A stretch of 64,000 nt of DNA, from NCBI RefSeq assembly GCF_003130795.1, contig NZ_CP029359.1:62001-126000 (forward strand). The letters run 5' to 3'. Source of the stretch: Azospirillum thermophilum. Lineage in GTDB: Bacteria > Pseudomonadota > Alphaproteobacteria > Azospirillales > Azospirillaceae. This document shows, one piece after another, positions 9,298-17,100 of the stretch. A program made the translations under genes and the position numbers. Position 1 is the stretch's first letter. Every line of letters begins with the position of its first letter. The notes under the pieces were generated by a model. That model saw only the letters and a list, made by a program, of their open reading frames with translations, was not told the origin of the DNA and ran no database searches.

Positions 9298-9704
9298 CAC
9301 AGGCGGGCATGGCCATCGCCGTCCGCTACGCGGCCTTCGCCGCGGTCGCGACGGCCCTCAATCTCGGGGCCCAGGGGGTTCTGCTGGCTTTCTACGACGG
9401 TCCCTACCGGCTGTCCGCCGCCCTCGTCCTCGGGACCGGGGTCGGGCTGGTGGCGAAGTACATCCTGGACAAATACTGGATCTTCGCCGATCCCTCCGAG
9501 GGACTGGCCAACCACGCCCGTGCCTTCTCCCTCTATACCGTCATGGGCCTCGCCACCACCGCCGTGTTCTGGGGAACCGAACTGCTGTTCGACCGGCTGT
9601 TCGGCGGGCACTGGACGCTGGTCGGGGGAGCGATCGGGCTGGTGATCGGCTATACGGTCAAGTATCAGCTCGACCGCAGCTTCGTGTTCCGGAGGACTGT
9701 TTGA
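9294..9704 (+). CDS. GtrA-family membrane protein (polyprenyl-linked sugar translocation)
   Basis: A 136-residue GtrA-like protein with four membrane segments; the signatures VAKYILDKYWIF and YTVKYQLDRSFVF near the second and last helices are typical. The start is set at TTG 9294, which overlaps the preceding stop (TTGA) and has GGGAG 7 nt upstream; ATG 9309 is the alternative. GtrA proteins are linked to flipping or handling of polyprenyl-phosphate-bound sugars. In mycobacteria the GtrA-like Rv3789 lies directly before dprE1 (Rv3790) and dprE2 (Rv3791), the same order as here. Confidence 0.83.
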   Translation: MTQAGMAIAVRYAAFAAVATALNLGAQGVLLAFYDGPYRLSAALVLGTGVGLVAKYILDKYWIFADPSEGLANHARAFSLYTVMGLATTAVFWGTELLFDRLFGGHWTLVGGAIGLVIGYTVKYQLDRSFVFRRTV

Positions 9705-11020
9705 TCCTGTCAGGGTGGGGTCGGTATCCCAAAATCGACTGTGTGGTGGTGACTCCGCGCTCTGCGCCGGAGGCCGCCGCCACGGTTCGGCAGGCGGACA
9801 GCCTGATCGCGCGCGGCAACGGACGGTCCTACGGCGATCCGGCGGTGAACCGCAGGGCGACGATGTCGATGCTGCAGCTCGACCGGATGCTGGCGTTCGA
9901 TCCGCAGACCGGGCTGCTGACCTGCGAGGCGGGCGTCCTGCTGTCGGACATCCTGACCGTCTTCGTGCCGCGCGGCTGGTTCCCGGTGGTGACGCCCGGA
10001 ACCCGCTTCGTCACGGTCGGCGGCGCCATCGGGTCGGACGTCCACGGCAAGAACCACCACAAGGACGGCTCGTTCGGCGACCATGTGCAGTCGCTCGACC
10101 TGCTGCTCGCCGACGGGCGGGTGGTCACCTGCGGCCCGGAGCGGGAGCCCGAGCTGTTCGCCGCGACCCGCGGCGGCATGGGGCTGACCGGCGTGATCCT
10201 GCGGGCGACCATCCGGCTGCGCCCGATCGAGACCGCCTGCATCCGGCAGGAGACGCTGCGCGCCCGCGATCTCGGCGAGATCATGGAGCTGTTCGAGCAG
10301 TCGGACGACTGGACCTACACCGTCGCCTGGATCGACTGCCTGGCGCGCGGGGCGCGGCTGGGGCGGTCCCTGCTCTATCGCGGCGAACATGCCCTGCGCG
10401 ACGAGCTGCCCGCCGACCGGCGGGCGTCCCCGCTCGCCCGGCCGGCCCGCCGGACCCTGACGGTCCCGGTCGACGCGCCGGGCGGCGTGCTGAACCGCTG
10501 GACCGTCTCCGCCTTCAACGAGCTGTATTTCCGCAGCGGCCGTCCCGGCACCGCCATCGTCGACATCGACCCCTTCTTCTATCCGCTCGATTCCATCCTG
10601 GAATGGAACCGCATCTACGGCCGCGCCGGCTTCACCCAGTACCAGTGCGTCCTGCCCAAGGCGGTCAGCGAGCATGGGCTGCGCGCCCTGCTGAACGCCA
10701 TCGCGGCGTCCGGGGCCGGCTCCTTCCTGGCGGTGCTGAAGCTGTTCGGGCAGCAGGACGGCCTCGTCTCCTTCCCCATGGAGGGCTACACGCTGGCCCT
10801 CGATTTCCCGGCCACGGTGCCGACGTTGGGGTTCCTGAACGAGCTGGACGCCATCGTCACCGATCACGGCGGCCGCCTCTACCTCGCCAAGGACGCCCGC
10901 ATGGCGGCCGGGCTGCTGCGCCGGGGCTATCCCGGCCTGCCGGAGTTCCAGCGGATCCGGACCGCCTGGAATCCCGCGGGCACCTTCCAATCCCTCCAGT
11001 CGGAAAGGCTGGCGATATGA
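9701..11020 (+). CDS. dprE1: DprE1-type FAD-dependent oxidase of polyprenylphosphoryl ribose
   Basis: A 439-residue FAD-linked oxidase that would oxidise C2 of polyprenylphosphoryl-D-ribose. The FAD-binding half contains ARGNGRSYGDPAVN (38-50), VTPGTRFVTVGGAIGSDVHGKNHH (start about residue 97) and TRGGMGLTGV. The C-terminal half aligns with mycobacterial DprE1 through NRIYGRAGFTQYQ, LKLFG and GGRLYLAKDAR, where K397 corresponds to the catalytic-site lysine. The cysteine that benzothiazinones attack in Mycobacterium tuberculosis (GWNICVDFP) is Ala366 here (GYTLALDFP). It starts at TTG 9701 within the GtrA stop, with GGAGG 5 nt upstream, and ends in ATGA overlap with an acyltransferase. Confidence 0.9.
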   Translation: MILSGWGRYPKIDCVVVTPRSAPEAAATVRQADSLIARGNGRSYGDPAVNRRATMSMLQLDRMLAFDPQTGLLTCEAGVLLSDILTVFVPRGWFPVVTPGTRFVTVGGAIGSDVHGKNHHKDGSFGDHVQSLDLLLADGRVVTCGPEREPELFAATRGGMGLTGVILRATIRLRPIETACIRQETLRARDLGEIMELFEQSDDWTYTVAWIDCLARGARLGRSLLYRGEHALRDELPADRRASPLARPARRTLTVPVDAPGGVLNRWTVSAFNELYFRSGRPGTAIVDIDPFFYPLDSILEWNRIYGRAGFTQYQCVLPKAVSEHGLRALLNAIAASGAGSFLAVLKLFGQQDGLVSFPMEGYTLALDFPATVPTLGFLNELDAIVTDHGGRLYLAKDARMAAGLLRRGYPGLPEFQRIRTAWNPAGTFQSLQSERLAI

Positions 11021-11025
11021 GCGAG
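10991..11025. repeat. Junction repeat copy 1 (dprE1 end / acyltransferase start)
   Basis: This 35-bp segment covers the last codons of dprE1 and the first codons of the acyltransferase. It matches 12177-12211, at the start of dprE2, in 30 of 35 positions. The shared core includes CGGAAAGGCTG and ATGAGCGAG. It marks a duplicated gene junction on both sides of the acyltransferase gene. Confidence 0.75.
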
Positions 11026-12093
11026 GCAGAGCGCCCTGTGACGTTCAGGACGATCGAAGCCGCCCGAGGCTTGGCCGCCTTTTCCGTCGTGCTGGCACAC
11101 ATCCCGCTGGGCGGTATCCTGCCCGGCGCGCCCGGCGTAGAATTCTTCTTCGTGCTGAGCGGCTTCATCATGGGCCATCTGCATTTGGCCGACCTGTCGA
11201 ACGGCCGGAAGATTCCGTCCTTCTTGTGGAAACGCTTCTGCCGCATCTATCCTCTCTATTGGCTGACGCTGCTGCCGTTGCTCTACATCTTCAGGTCTCT
11301 TCCAGACGCGACCTGGCTCAGGATTCTGGACTGGCTGACCCTGGCGCCGACAGGACAGAACAATATTCTTCTCCCTGCCGCCTGGACCTTGCGGCACGAG
11401 ATGTTCTTCTACCTGATGCTGGCCGTAGGAATGATCCCGCGTGTGGGCAAGCTGATCCTGCTGGCGTGGATCGGCACCACCGTTCTTCTGCTTTTCGTCG
11501 TCACCCCTTACACCGCCTCTCTGCAAACGCAGCCGGTGTTCTTCTTCCTGCTCCACCCCTTCAACTGCGAGTTTGCCATCGGCTTTGTAGCCGGCGGGGC
11601 CGCAAAGTGGCTGCTACGCTGGCCGGCCGGGACTTGGCTTGCCATTCTGGCCGGTGCCGTCGGCGGTCTGATATGGCGGCTGTCGGTCGACGGGTGGGGC
11701 TACGAATATGGCCCGGCCTTCGCCCGGCTGATCTATGGCGGCTGCTTCGCCGCCATCATTCTGGGATTGGTCAAGATCGAGATGGCCGGACTCTGGCGTC
11801 CTGGACGCTGGACGCTGCTTGCCGGCGGAGTGTCCTATCCGCTCTACCTTTGCAATGGGCCGGTCGCGCTCTGTCTGCAGATTTATGTCTGGGACCATCA
11901 TCCGGTAGAACCGGACATCCTGCGCATCACCTATCTGGTCGTTGTTTCAGTGGTCGCCACCCTGCTCTATCTCTGCTTCGACAAGCCAGTACGGCGGGCG
12001 TTGAGGCGATTGGGCGAAATGGTCGGCGAGAGGGTGACCAGGGCGCGGGCACAGCGTGCCGTTCCAGCCGATGCCATGCGTGTGCAGAGCTGA
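11017..12093 (+). CDS. Acyltransferase 3 family membrane protein
   Basis: A 358-residue integral membrane O-acyltransferase. The N-terminus FRTIEAARGLAAFSVVLAHI carries the family His, then GVEFFFVLSGFIM, RFCRIYPLYWLTL and WTLRHEMFFYL are the standard landmarks; about ten membrane helices follow, ending LCFDKPVRRAL. Such enzymes add acetyl or longer acyl groups to surface polysaccharides or lipid-linked sugars. It overlaps dprE1 by 4 bp but is separated from dprE2 by 109 bp, its GC content is visibly lower than that of its neighbours, and the dprE1-dprE2 junction sequence is duplicated on both sides. These signs suggest insertion into an older dprE1-dprE2 pair. Its acyl acceptor could be the arabinose or its glycan. 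Confidence 0.87.
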   Translation: MSEAERPVTFRTIEAARGLAAFSVVLAHIPLGGILPGAPGVEFFFVLSGFIMGHLHLADLSNGRKIPSFLWKRFCRIYPLYWLTLLPLLYIFRSLPDATWLRILDWLTLAPTGQNNILLPAAWTLRHEMFFYLMLAVGMIPRVGKLILLAWIGTTVLLLFVVTPYTASLQTQPVFFFLLHPFNCEFAIGFVAGGAAKWLLRWPAGTWLAILAGAVGGLIWRLSVDGWGYEYGPAFARLIYGGCFAAIILGLVKIEMAGLWRPGRWTLLAGGVSYPLYLCNGPVALCLQIYVWDHHPVEPDILRITYLVVVSVVATLLYLCFDKPVRRALRRLGEMVGERVTRARAQRAVPADAMRVQS

Positions 12094-12176
12094 CGGACCC
12101 AAGCCGGCTCAAGGGCGACGGGGGATCGCCCGGACCTGCCGCTTCCAAGGGGGAACCGTGCGGAAACCCTCCCCTT

Positions 12177-12211
12177 CCCCTCCGATCGGAAAGGCTGACG
12201 ACATGAGCGAG
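12177..12211. repeat. Junction repeat copy 2 (remnant of dprE1 end / dprE2 start)
   Basis: Partner of 10991-11025, 30 of 35 positions the same. Upstream of the dprE2 ATG the frame still reads LRSERLTT-stop, like the true dprE1 end LQSERLAI-stop, with the TGA overlapping the ATG in the same way. It therefore looks like a leftover dprE1 tail. Confidence 0.72.
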
Positions 12212-12961
12212 CGAATGGTAGGTTATGTGAGCAGCACGGTTCTGATCCTGGGTGCCGCGTCCGACATCGGCCGCGCCATCGCCCGCCGCTATGCCGAGAC
12301 CGGCCGCCCTCTGATCCTGGCCGCGCGCGACCCGGAGCGGCTGGAGCCCGATGCCGCCGACCTGCGCCTGCGCTACAAGGTGCCGGTGAGCCTGCACGCC
12401 TTCGATGTGCTGGACAGAGACGGCAATGCCGGCTTCCTCGACGGGCTGGGCGAGCTTCCGGGCACCGTGGTCTGCACGGTCGGCCTCCTCGGCCGCCAGG
12501 AGGAGGACCAGCACAGCCCCGCCGCGACCGAGCGGATCATCGCCACCAACTTCACCGGCCCCGCCCTGGTGCTGGGGCTGCTGGCCGACCGGATGGAGGC
12601 CGCCGGCGGCGGGACGATCGTCGCCGTCAGCTCCGTCGCCGGTGACCGCGGCCGGGCCAGCAACTACATCTACGGCTCCGCCAAGGCCGGGCTGACCGCC
12701 TTCCTGTCGGGCCTGCGCAACCGGCTGGCCGGCAAGGGCGTGCATGTGGTGACGGTGAAGCCGGGCTTCGTGCGCACCCGCATGACCGAAGGCATGCCCC
12801 TGCCGGGCCTGCTGACCGCCGATCCCGACGAGGTCGGACGCGCCGTGGTGCGGGCGGAGGCCCGCGGCAAGGACGTGATCTACGTGCGGCCGATCTGGCG
12901 GCTGGTGATGACCGTCATCCGCCTGCTGCCCGAGGCCCTGTTCAAGCGCACCCGGCTGTAG
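12203..12961 (+). CDS. dprE2: DprE2-type SDR, polyprenylphosphoryl-2-keto-pentose reductase
   Basis: A 252-residue classical SDR. It has a nucleotide-binding GAASDIGRAIARR, NFTG in the middle, SSVAGDRGRASNYIYGSAKAG with the catalytic Ser, Tyr and Lys, and a C-terminal membrane-associated tail IWRLVMTVIRLLPEALFKR that is also seen in DprE2. With DprE1 it would complete the 2-epimerisation of polyprenylphosphoryl ribose to arabinose. The start at 12203 is set by homology; the frame is open upstream. Its stop lies 14 bp from the stop of the convergent hddA. Confidence 0.85.
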   Translation: MSERMVGYVSSTVLILGAASDIGRAIARRYAETGRPLILAARDPERLEPDAADLRLRYKVPVSLHAFDVLDRDGNAGFLDGLGELPGTVVCTVGLLGRQEEDQHSPAATERIIATNFTGPALVLGLLADRMEAAGGGTIVAVSSVAGDRGRASNYIYGSAKAGLTAFLSGLRNRLAGKGVHVVTVKPGFVRTRMTEGMPLPGLLTADPDEVGRAVVRAEARGKDVIYVRPIWRLVMTVIRLLPEALFKRTRL

Positions 12962-12975
12962 CGCGCGAGCCGGTA

Positions 12976-13995
12976 TCAGTCCGCGTTGCTGGAGTCGTCC
13001 GGACGGTAGACGATGATCTTGCTGCCGGCATCCTCGAAGCGGAAGGGCACCGTCACGAGGCCGGAAAGGGCGCGGCGCACGTCCGGCTGGCGGTCGGGCG
13101 GGACGAACAGCAGGAGGAAGCCGCCGCCCCCCGCCCCCAGCAGCTTGCCGCCCAGCGCACCCGCCGACATCGCCGTGGCGTAGAGCTCGTCCACCGTCCG
13201 GTTCGACACCTTGCTCGACAGCTCGCGCTTCAGCATCCAGCTCTCGTGCAGCAGGCCGCCCAGCTCGGTCAGCGGCCGGCCGGGGGTGCACAGGATGCGC
13301 GAGGCCTCGTCGACCATGCTCCGCATCGTGTGGAGATGCGCCTCGCGCCGGTCGAGGTTGGCCAGCTTCTCCCTCTCGATCTCCACGGCATAGCGGGACA
13401 GGCCTGTGAAGTAGAGGACGAGATTGCCCTCCAGCTCCTCCCGCCGCTCGCGGCGCAGGACCAGCGGCGTCACCTCGATGCCGCCGTCCGGGCGGAAGTC
13501 GATGCGGTTCAGCCCGCCATGGGCGGCCCACACCTGATCCTGCGAGCCGACCGCCTCGCCGATCACCTCCTGCTCGATGCGGATCGCCTCCTGCGCCAGA
13601 TCGCTCTTGCAGATCATCCGGCCGCGGTGGGCATGCAGGGCGTTCAGCAGCCCGACCGTGAAGGAGGAGCTGGATCCCAGGCCCGAGCGCGCCGGCAGGT
13701 CGCCGTCATGGTGGACCTCCAGCCCCACCTCCGTTCCCGCCCCCGCCCCCATCTCGCCCAGGACGGCGCGGACGGCGGGGTGGCGGATCTCCTCCACCTG
13801 CTTCACCAGCTCGATGCTGGAATAGACGATGCGGAAGCGGTGCTCGAAGAAGGGCGGCAGGGTGCGCAGGCTGATGTAGCAGTATTTGTCGATGGCCCCG
13901 CCGATCACCGCCCCGCCGTGCCGCCGGTACCATTGCGGGAAGTCGGTTCCGCCACCGAACAGCGAGACCCGGAAAGGCGTGCGGCTGATGATCAT
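12976..13995 (-). CDS. hddA: D-glycero-alpha-D-manno-heptose 7-phosphate kinase
   Basis: A 339-residue GHMP-family kinase. The start IISRTPFRVSLFGGGTDFPQWY is characteristic of HddA and related sugar kinases, LPARSGLGSSSSFTVGLLNAL is the GHMP ATP loop, and GGKLLGAGGGGFLLLF is motif 3. It would phosphorylate heptose 7-phosphate at C1 with alpha configuration. That is the step missing between GmhA (4286) and the HddC-GmhB fusion (4858), so the whole GDP-D-glycero-alpha-D-manno-heptose pathway is in the window although hddA is 6.8 kb away and on the opposite strand. Confidence 0.9.
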   Translation of the reverse strand: MIISRTPFRVSLFGGGTDFPQWYRRHGGAVIGGAIDKYCYISLRTLPPFFEHRFRIVYSSIELVKQVEEIRHPAVRAVLGEMGAGAGTEVGLEVHHDGDLPARSGLGSSSSFTVGLLNALHAHRGRMICKSDLAQEAIRIEQEVIGEAVGSQDQVWAAHGGLNRIDFRPDGGIEVTPLVLRRERREELEGNLVLYFTGLSRYAVEIEREKLANLDRREAHLHTMRSMVDEASRILCTPGRPLTELGGLLHESWMLKRELSSKVSNRTVDELYATAMSAGALGGKLLGAGGGGFLLLFVPPDRQPDVRRALSGLVTVPFRFEDAGSKIIVYRPDDSSNAD

Positions 13996-14078
13996 GCGGG
14001 CGGCATCTCCGAATACGGTCGCGCCTCACCCGACCGGTCCCTGCGGAGATACCGCCAATTGGTAAATTAATCCTTGAA

Positions 14079-14096
14079 GACTACTCCTGCGGAGTC
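14079..14096 (-). terminator. Weak hairpin after the RTX protease gene
   Basis: On the - strand GACTCC, loop GCA and GGAGT(A)GTC form a short hairpin with one bulge, about 9 bp past the stop of the RTX gene and followed by an AT-rich stretch (ATTAATTT). It is a possible weak terminator. Confidence 0.35.
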
Positions 14097-14104
14097 CGGG
14101 CTGC

Positions 14105-17100
14105 TCAGCCGAACCAGCGGCCGACGTCTCCGGCCTGGCCGAGGATGGTGATGCTGGCTCCCGGACGCAGGTCGAGCACGGTGCTGCCGGCGACCGTCCG
14201 GGCGGAGGCGACGATCCCCTGCAGGCTGAGAGAGGGATCGTAGAGAGCCAGGCGATCGACTCCAGGCAGGAAGTCGACCACCACCGACCCGCCGGAGTTG
14301 CCGCCGAAGGCGAAGACGTCCGCCCCCTCGCCACCCCACGCGGTGTCGGCCCCCTGATCGAGGAACAGCAGGTCGTCGCCGGCTCCTCCGAACAGGGTAT
14401 CGTCGCCAGACCCGCCGAAGATCGTGTCGCTGCCGGCCCCGCCATCGGCGATATCGTCGCCGAGCCCCAGGGACAGGATGTCGTCGCCGTCGCCCCCGAA
14501 CAGGGTGTCGTTGCCGTCCTCGCCGAAGATCGTGTCGTTGCCGGTTCCGCCGTCGGCGATGTCGTCGCCGAGCCCCAGGGACAGGATGTCGTCGCCGTCG
14601 CCCCCGAACAGGGTGTCGTTGCCGTCCTCGCCGAAGATCGTGTCGTTGCCGGTTCCGCCGTCGGCGATGTCGTCGCCGAGCCCCAGGGACAGGATGTCGT
14701 CGCCGTCCTCCCCGAACAGGATGTCGGCCCCCTCTTCGCCGAACAAGGCGTCGCCGCCGCTGCCGCCGCCGATCACATCCCCGCCGGCTCCGCCGCCCAC
14801 CGTGTCGTCGCCGGTTCCACCGTTGAGCAGGTCGCCGCCGGCCCCGCCCGACAGCAGGTCGGTGCCGCCGCCGCCGAAGACGGTGTCGTTCCCGGCGCCC
14901 ATCCCGACCCTCTGGGCGGCATCGTCGCCGTAGAGCCGGTTGTCGCCCATCCCGCCGGTGACGATGGCCGGCCCCATGACGAAGGCGAAGTCGATCTCGT
15001 CCAACTGCAGCACCGTCCCGACCGGCAGCCCGCCGGCGTCGATCAGCAGCGCCTCGGCAGCGCCGGTGCCGCGGATCGCAACGGGGGCCGTCGCGCTGCC
15101 CTGCGGAACGGTCGGCACGATGGAGCGCACGGTCAGGCCGGCTTGGCCGGCCGGCGAGGCGAAGGCGGCGGCGATGGCCGCGGCCAGCCCGCTCCCGCCG
15201 CCGCTCGCGGCGACGCGTTCCTGCAGCAGCCCCGCCAGGGCCACGGCCGCCTGCGCCGGGGTCTGCGGCGCTTCCGGCCCGGTCGCCGTCAGGGACAGCC
15301 CCGCCGGCAGGGCGGCGGCCAGCAGCGGCGTCGTGCCATCCGACGCGGTCCCGCCGGTCAGGGCAAGCGGCACCGGAGCCGTGACGCCGGACGGGACCGT
15401 GGCTCTGAGCGTCTGCCGGCCGGCGGCGTCGGTCGTCATCTCGACCGCCGCCTGCGGGCCGTTGCCGTCCCCCACCGCCAGGAAGCGGGAGACCACGTCC
15501 GTCGCCGCGGAGGCGGTGCCGCTGGACGGATCGACCGCCACCAGCAGGAAGTCGTTGTAGCCGCCGGAGGTCAGCGGCACGGACAGGGCGAAGGCGGTTT
15601 CCCCCGCAGCCAGGGTGACGGACCCCGCCAGGGCCTCGCCGCTGTCCAGCCGGCCGTTGTTGTCGGCGTCGCGGTAGACCTCCACCCGCGACCCGGCGGC
15701 GGCGCTGCCGGTCAGGCGGACGGCCGTGGCGTCATAGGTGACAGCGCCCAGCGCCGGGGCGGGCATGCCGACGACGAGGCGCGCCGTCGACGGGGCGGAG
15801 TTCAGGCTGCCCACCGCCGCGTCCACCAGAACATAGGTGACGGTCGCGGTGCCGAGATGACCGGCGGCCGGCGTGAAGCGCAGGTCGGCGCCGCCGGCCG
15901 CCAGGGGCAGCACCGTCCCGGCGGGACCCAGCAGGATGGCGGACCCGTCGGCCGCGGCGAGCGTGCCGCCGCTCACCGCCAGGATGCGCATGCCGGCGGG
16001 CGGCACGCCGTCCGGATCGCTCAGCACGGCCGGCGCGATGCGCAGGTTGGCGGCGGCCGGCCGGCTGTCGCGGGTGACCGCGGCGGCCCCGCCGTCCGGG
16101 GCGGTCGCCGCCACGTCGCCGCCCGCCGCCGGCAGGGAGGCGACCGGCAGGGTCAGGGTGCCGCTGCGGTCCGGCAGGGCGGGATCGGCGAAGTCGGCCT
16201 CCAGCCGGACGGTCGCCGTCGCCGTACCGGCGGCAGGCGTCATCGTCAGGGTCGCCAGGGCCTGGTTGACCGCCCAGGCGGCCCCGCTCAGCGCCATCGC
16301 GCCGTTGCCGAGGTCGGTGGCCTGCACCCCGGCGACGGTGGACAGGGCCAGGACGGCGCCGGCCGGCGTCAGCCGCACCGTCACCTGCCCGTTGTCCGGG
16401 TTCTCCAGCCGCAGGCCGGACAGCGCGGTCGTCTGCCCGACGATCAGCGCGTCCAGTTGCGGCAAGGTCAGGGAGGTGCCGTTCAGCAGGGCGAAGCTGG
16501 CGCTCGCGGTGCCCGGAGCGGTGCGGGAGTCGCCGTCCTCCACCAGCGCCGTCAGGGTGGCGGTTCCCGCCGCGCCCGCGGTGAAGCCGAGGGTGGCGAG
16601 GGTGGCGTTGATCGCGGCGGCCGACCCGCCGATGGTCAGGCCGCCGGCCCCGTCGGCGACCACCGTGGCCCCGGCCGCCGCCGTGGCCGACAGGGCGCCG
16701 CCGGTGACGCCCAGCCGCAGGGTCAGGCTGTCCCCGTCGGCATCCGCCACGCTCAGTCCCGGCAGGGACGCCGTCGCGCCGGCCAGCATGTTGGGCAGCG
16801 CCGGCAGGGTCACGGTCGGGGCATTCAGCAGCGTCAGCGCGATGCTGCCGCCGGCGTCCGGCGTCGCGGGATCGCCGTCGGAGACGGTGACGCCGATCGA
16901 GGCGGCGGTCTGCCCGGCCGTCCCGGTGAAGCTCAGCGTCGCCAGCGAGGCGTTGACCTGCGCCACGCTGCCGCTCACCGTCGTGACGCCGGCCAGGGTG
17001 GCGACGGTGGCCGGTCCGCCCACGGCCAGGCTGCCGTTGGCCGGCGTCAGGGTCACGGTGACGGCCGCGCTGTCCCCGTCGGCGACGGACAGGCCGGGGA

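Noticed and set aside
11226..12206. Open frame overlapping the acyltransferase in another frame, ending LRSERLTT
   Set aside because: Not a gene; only its tail matters, as the remnant of a duplicated dprE1 end.
14443..14740. Regular repeats considered as a CRISPR array
   Set aside because: Period 108 bp, in frame, no unique spacers, and the units encode RTX nonapeptides.
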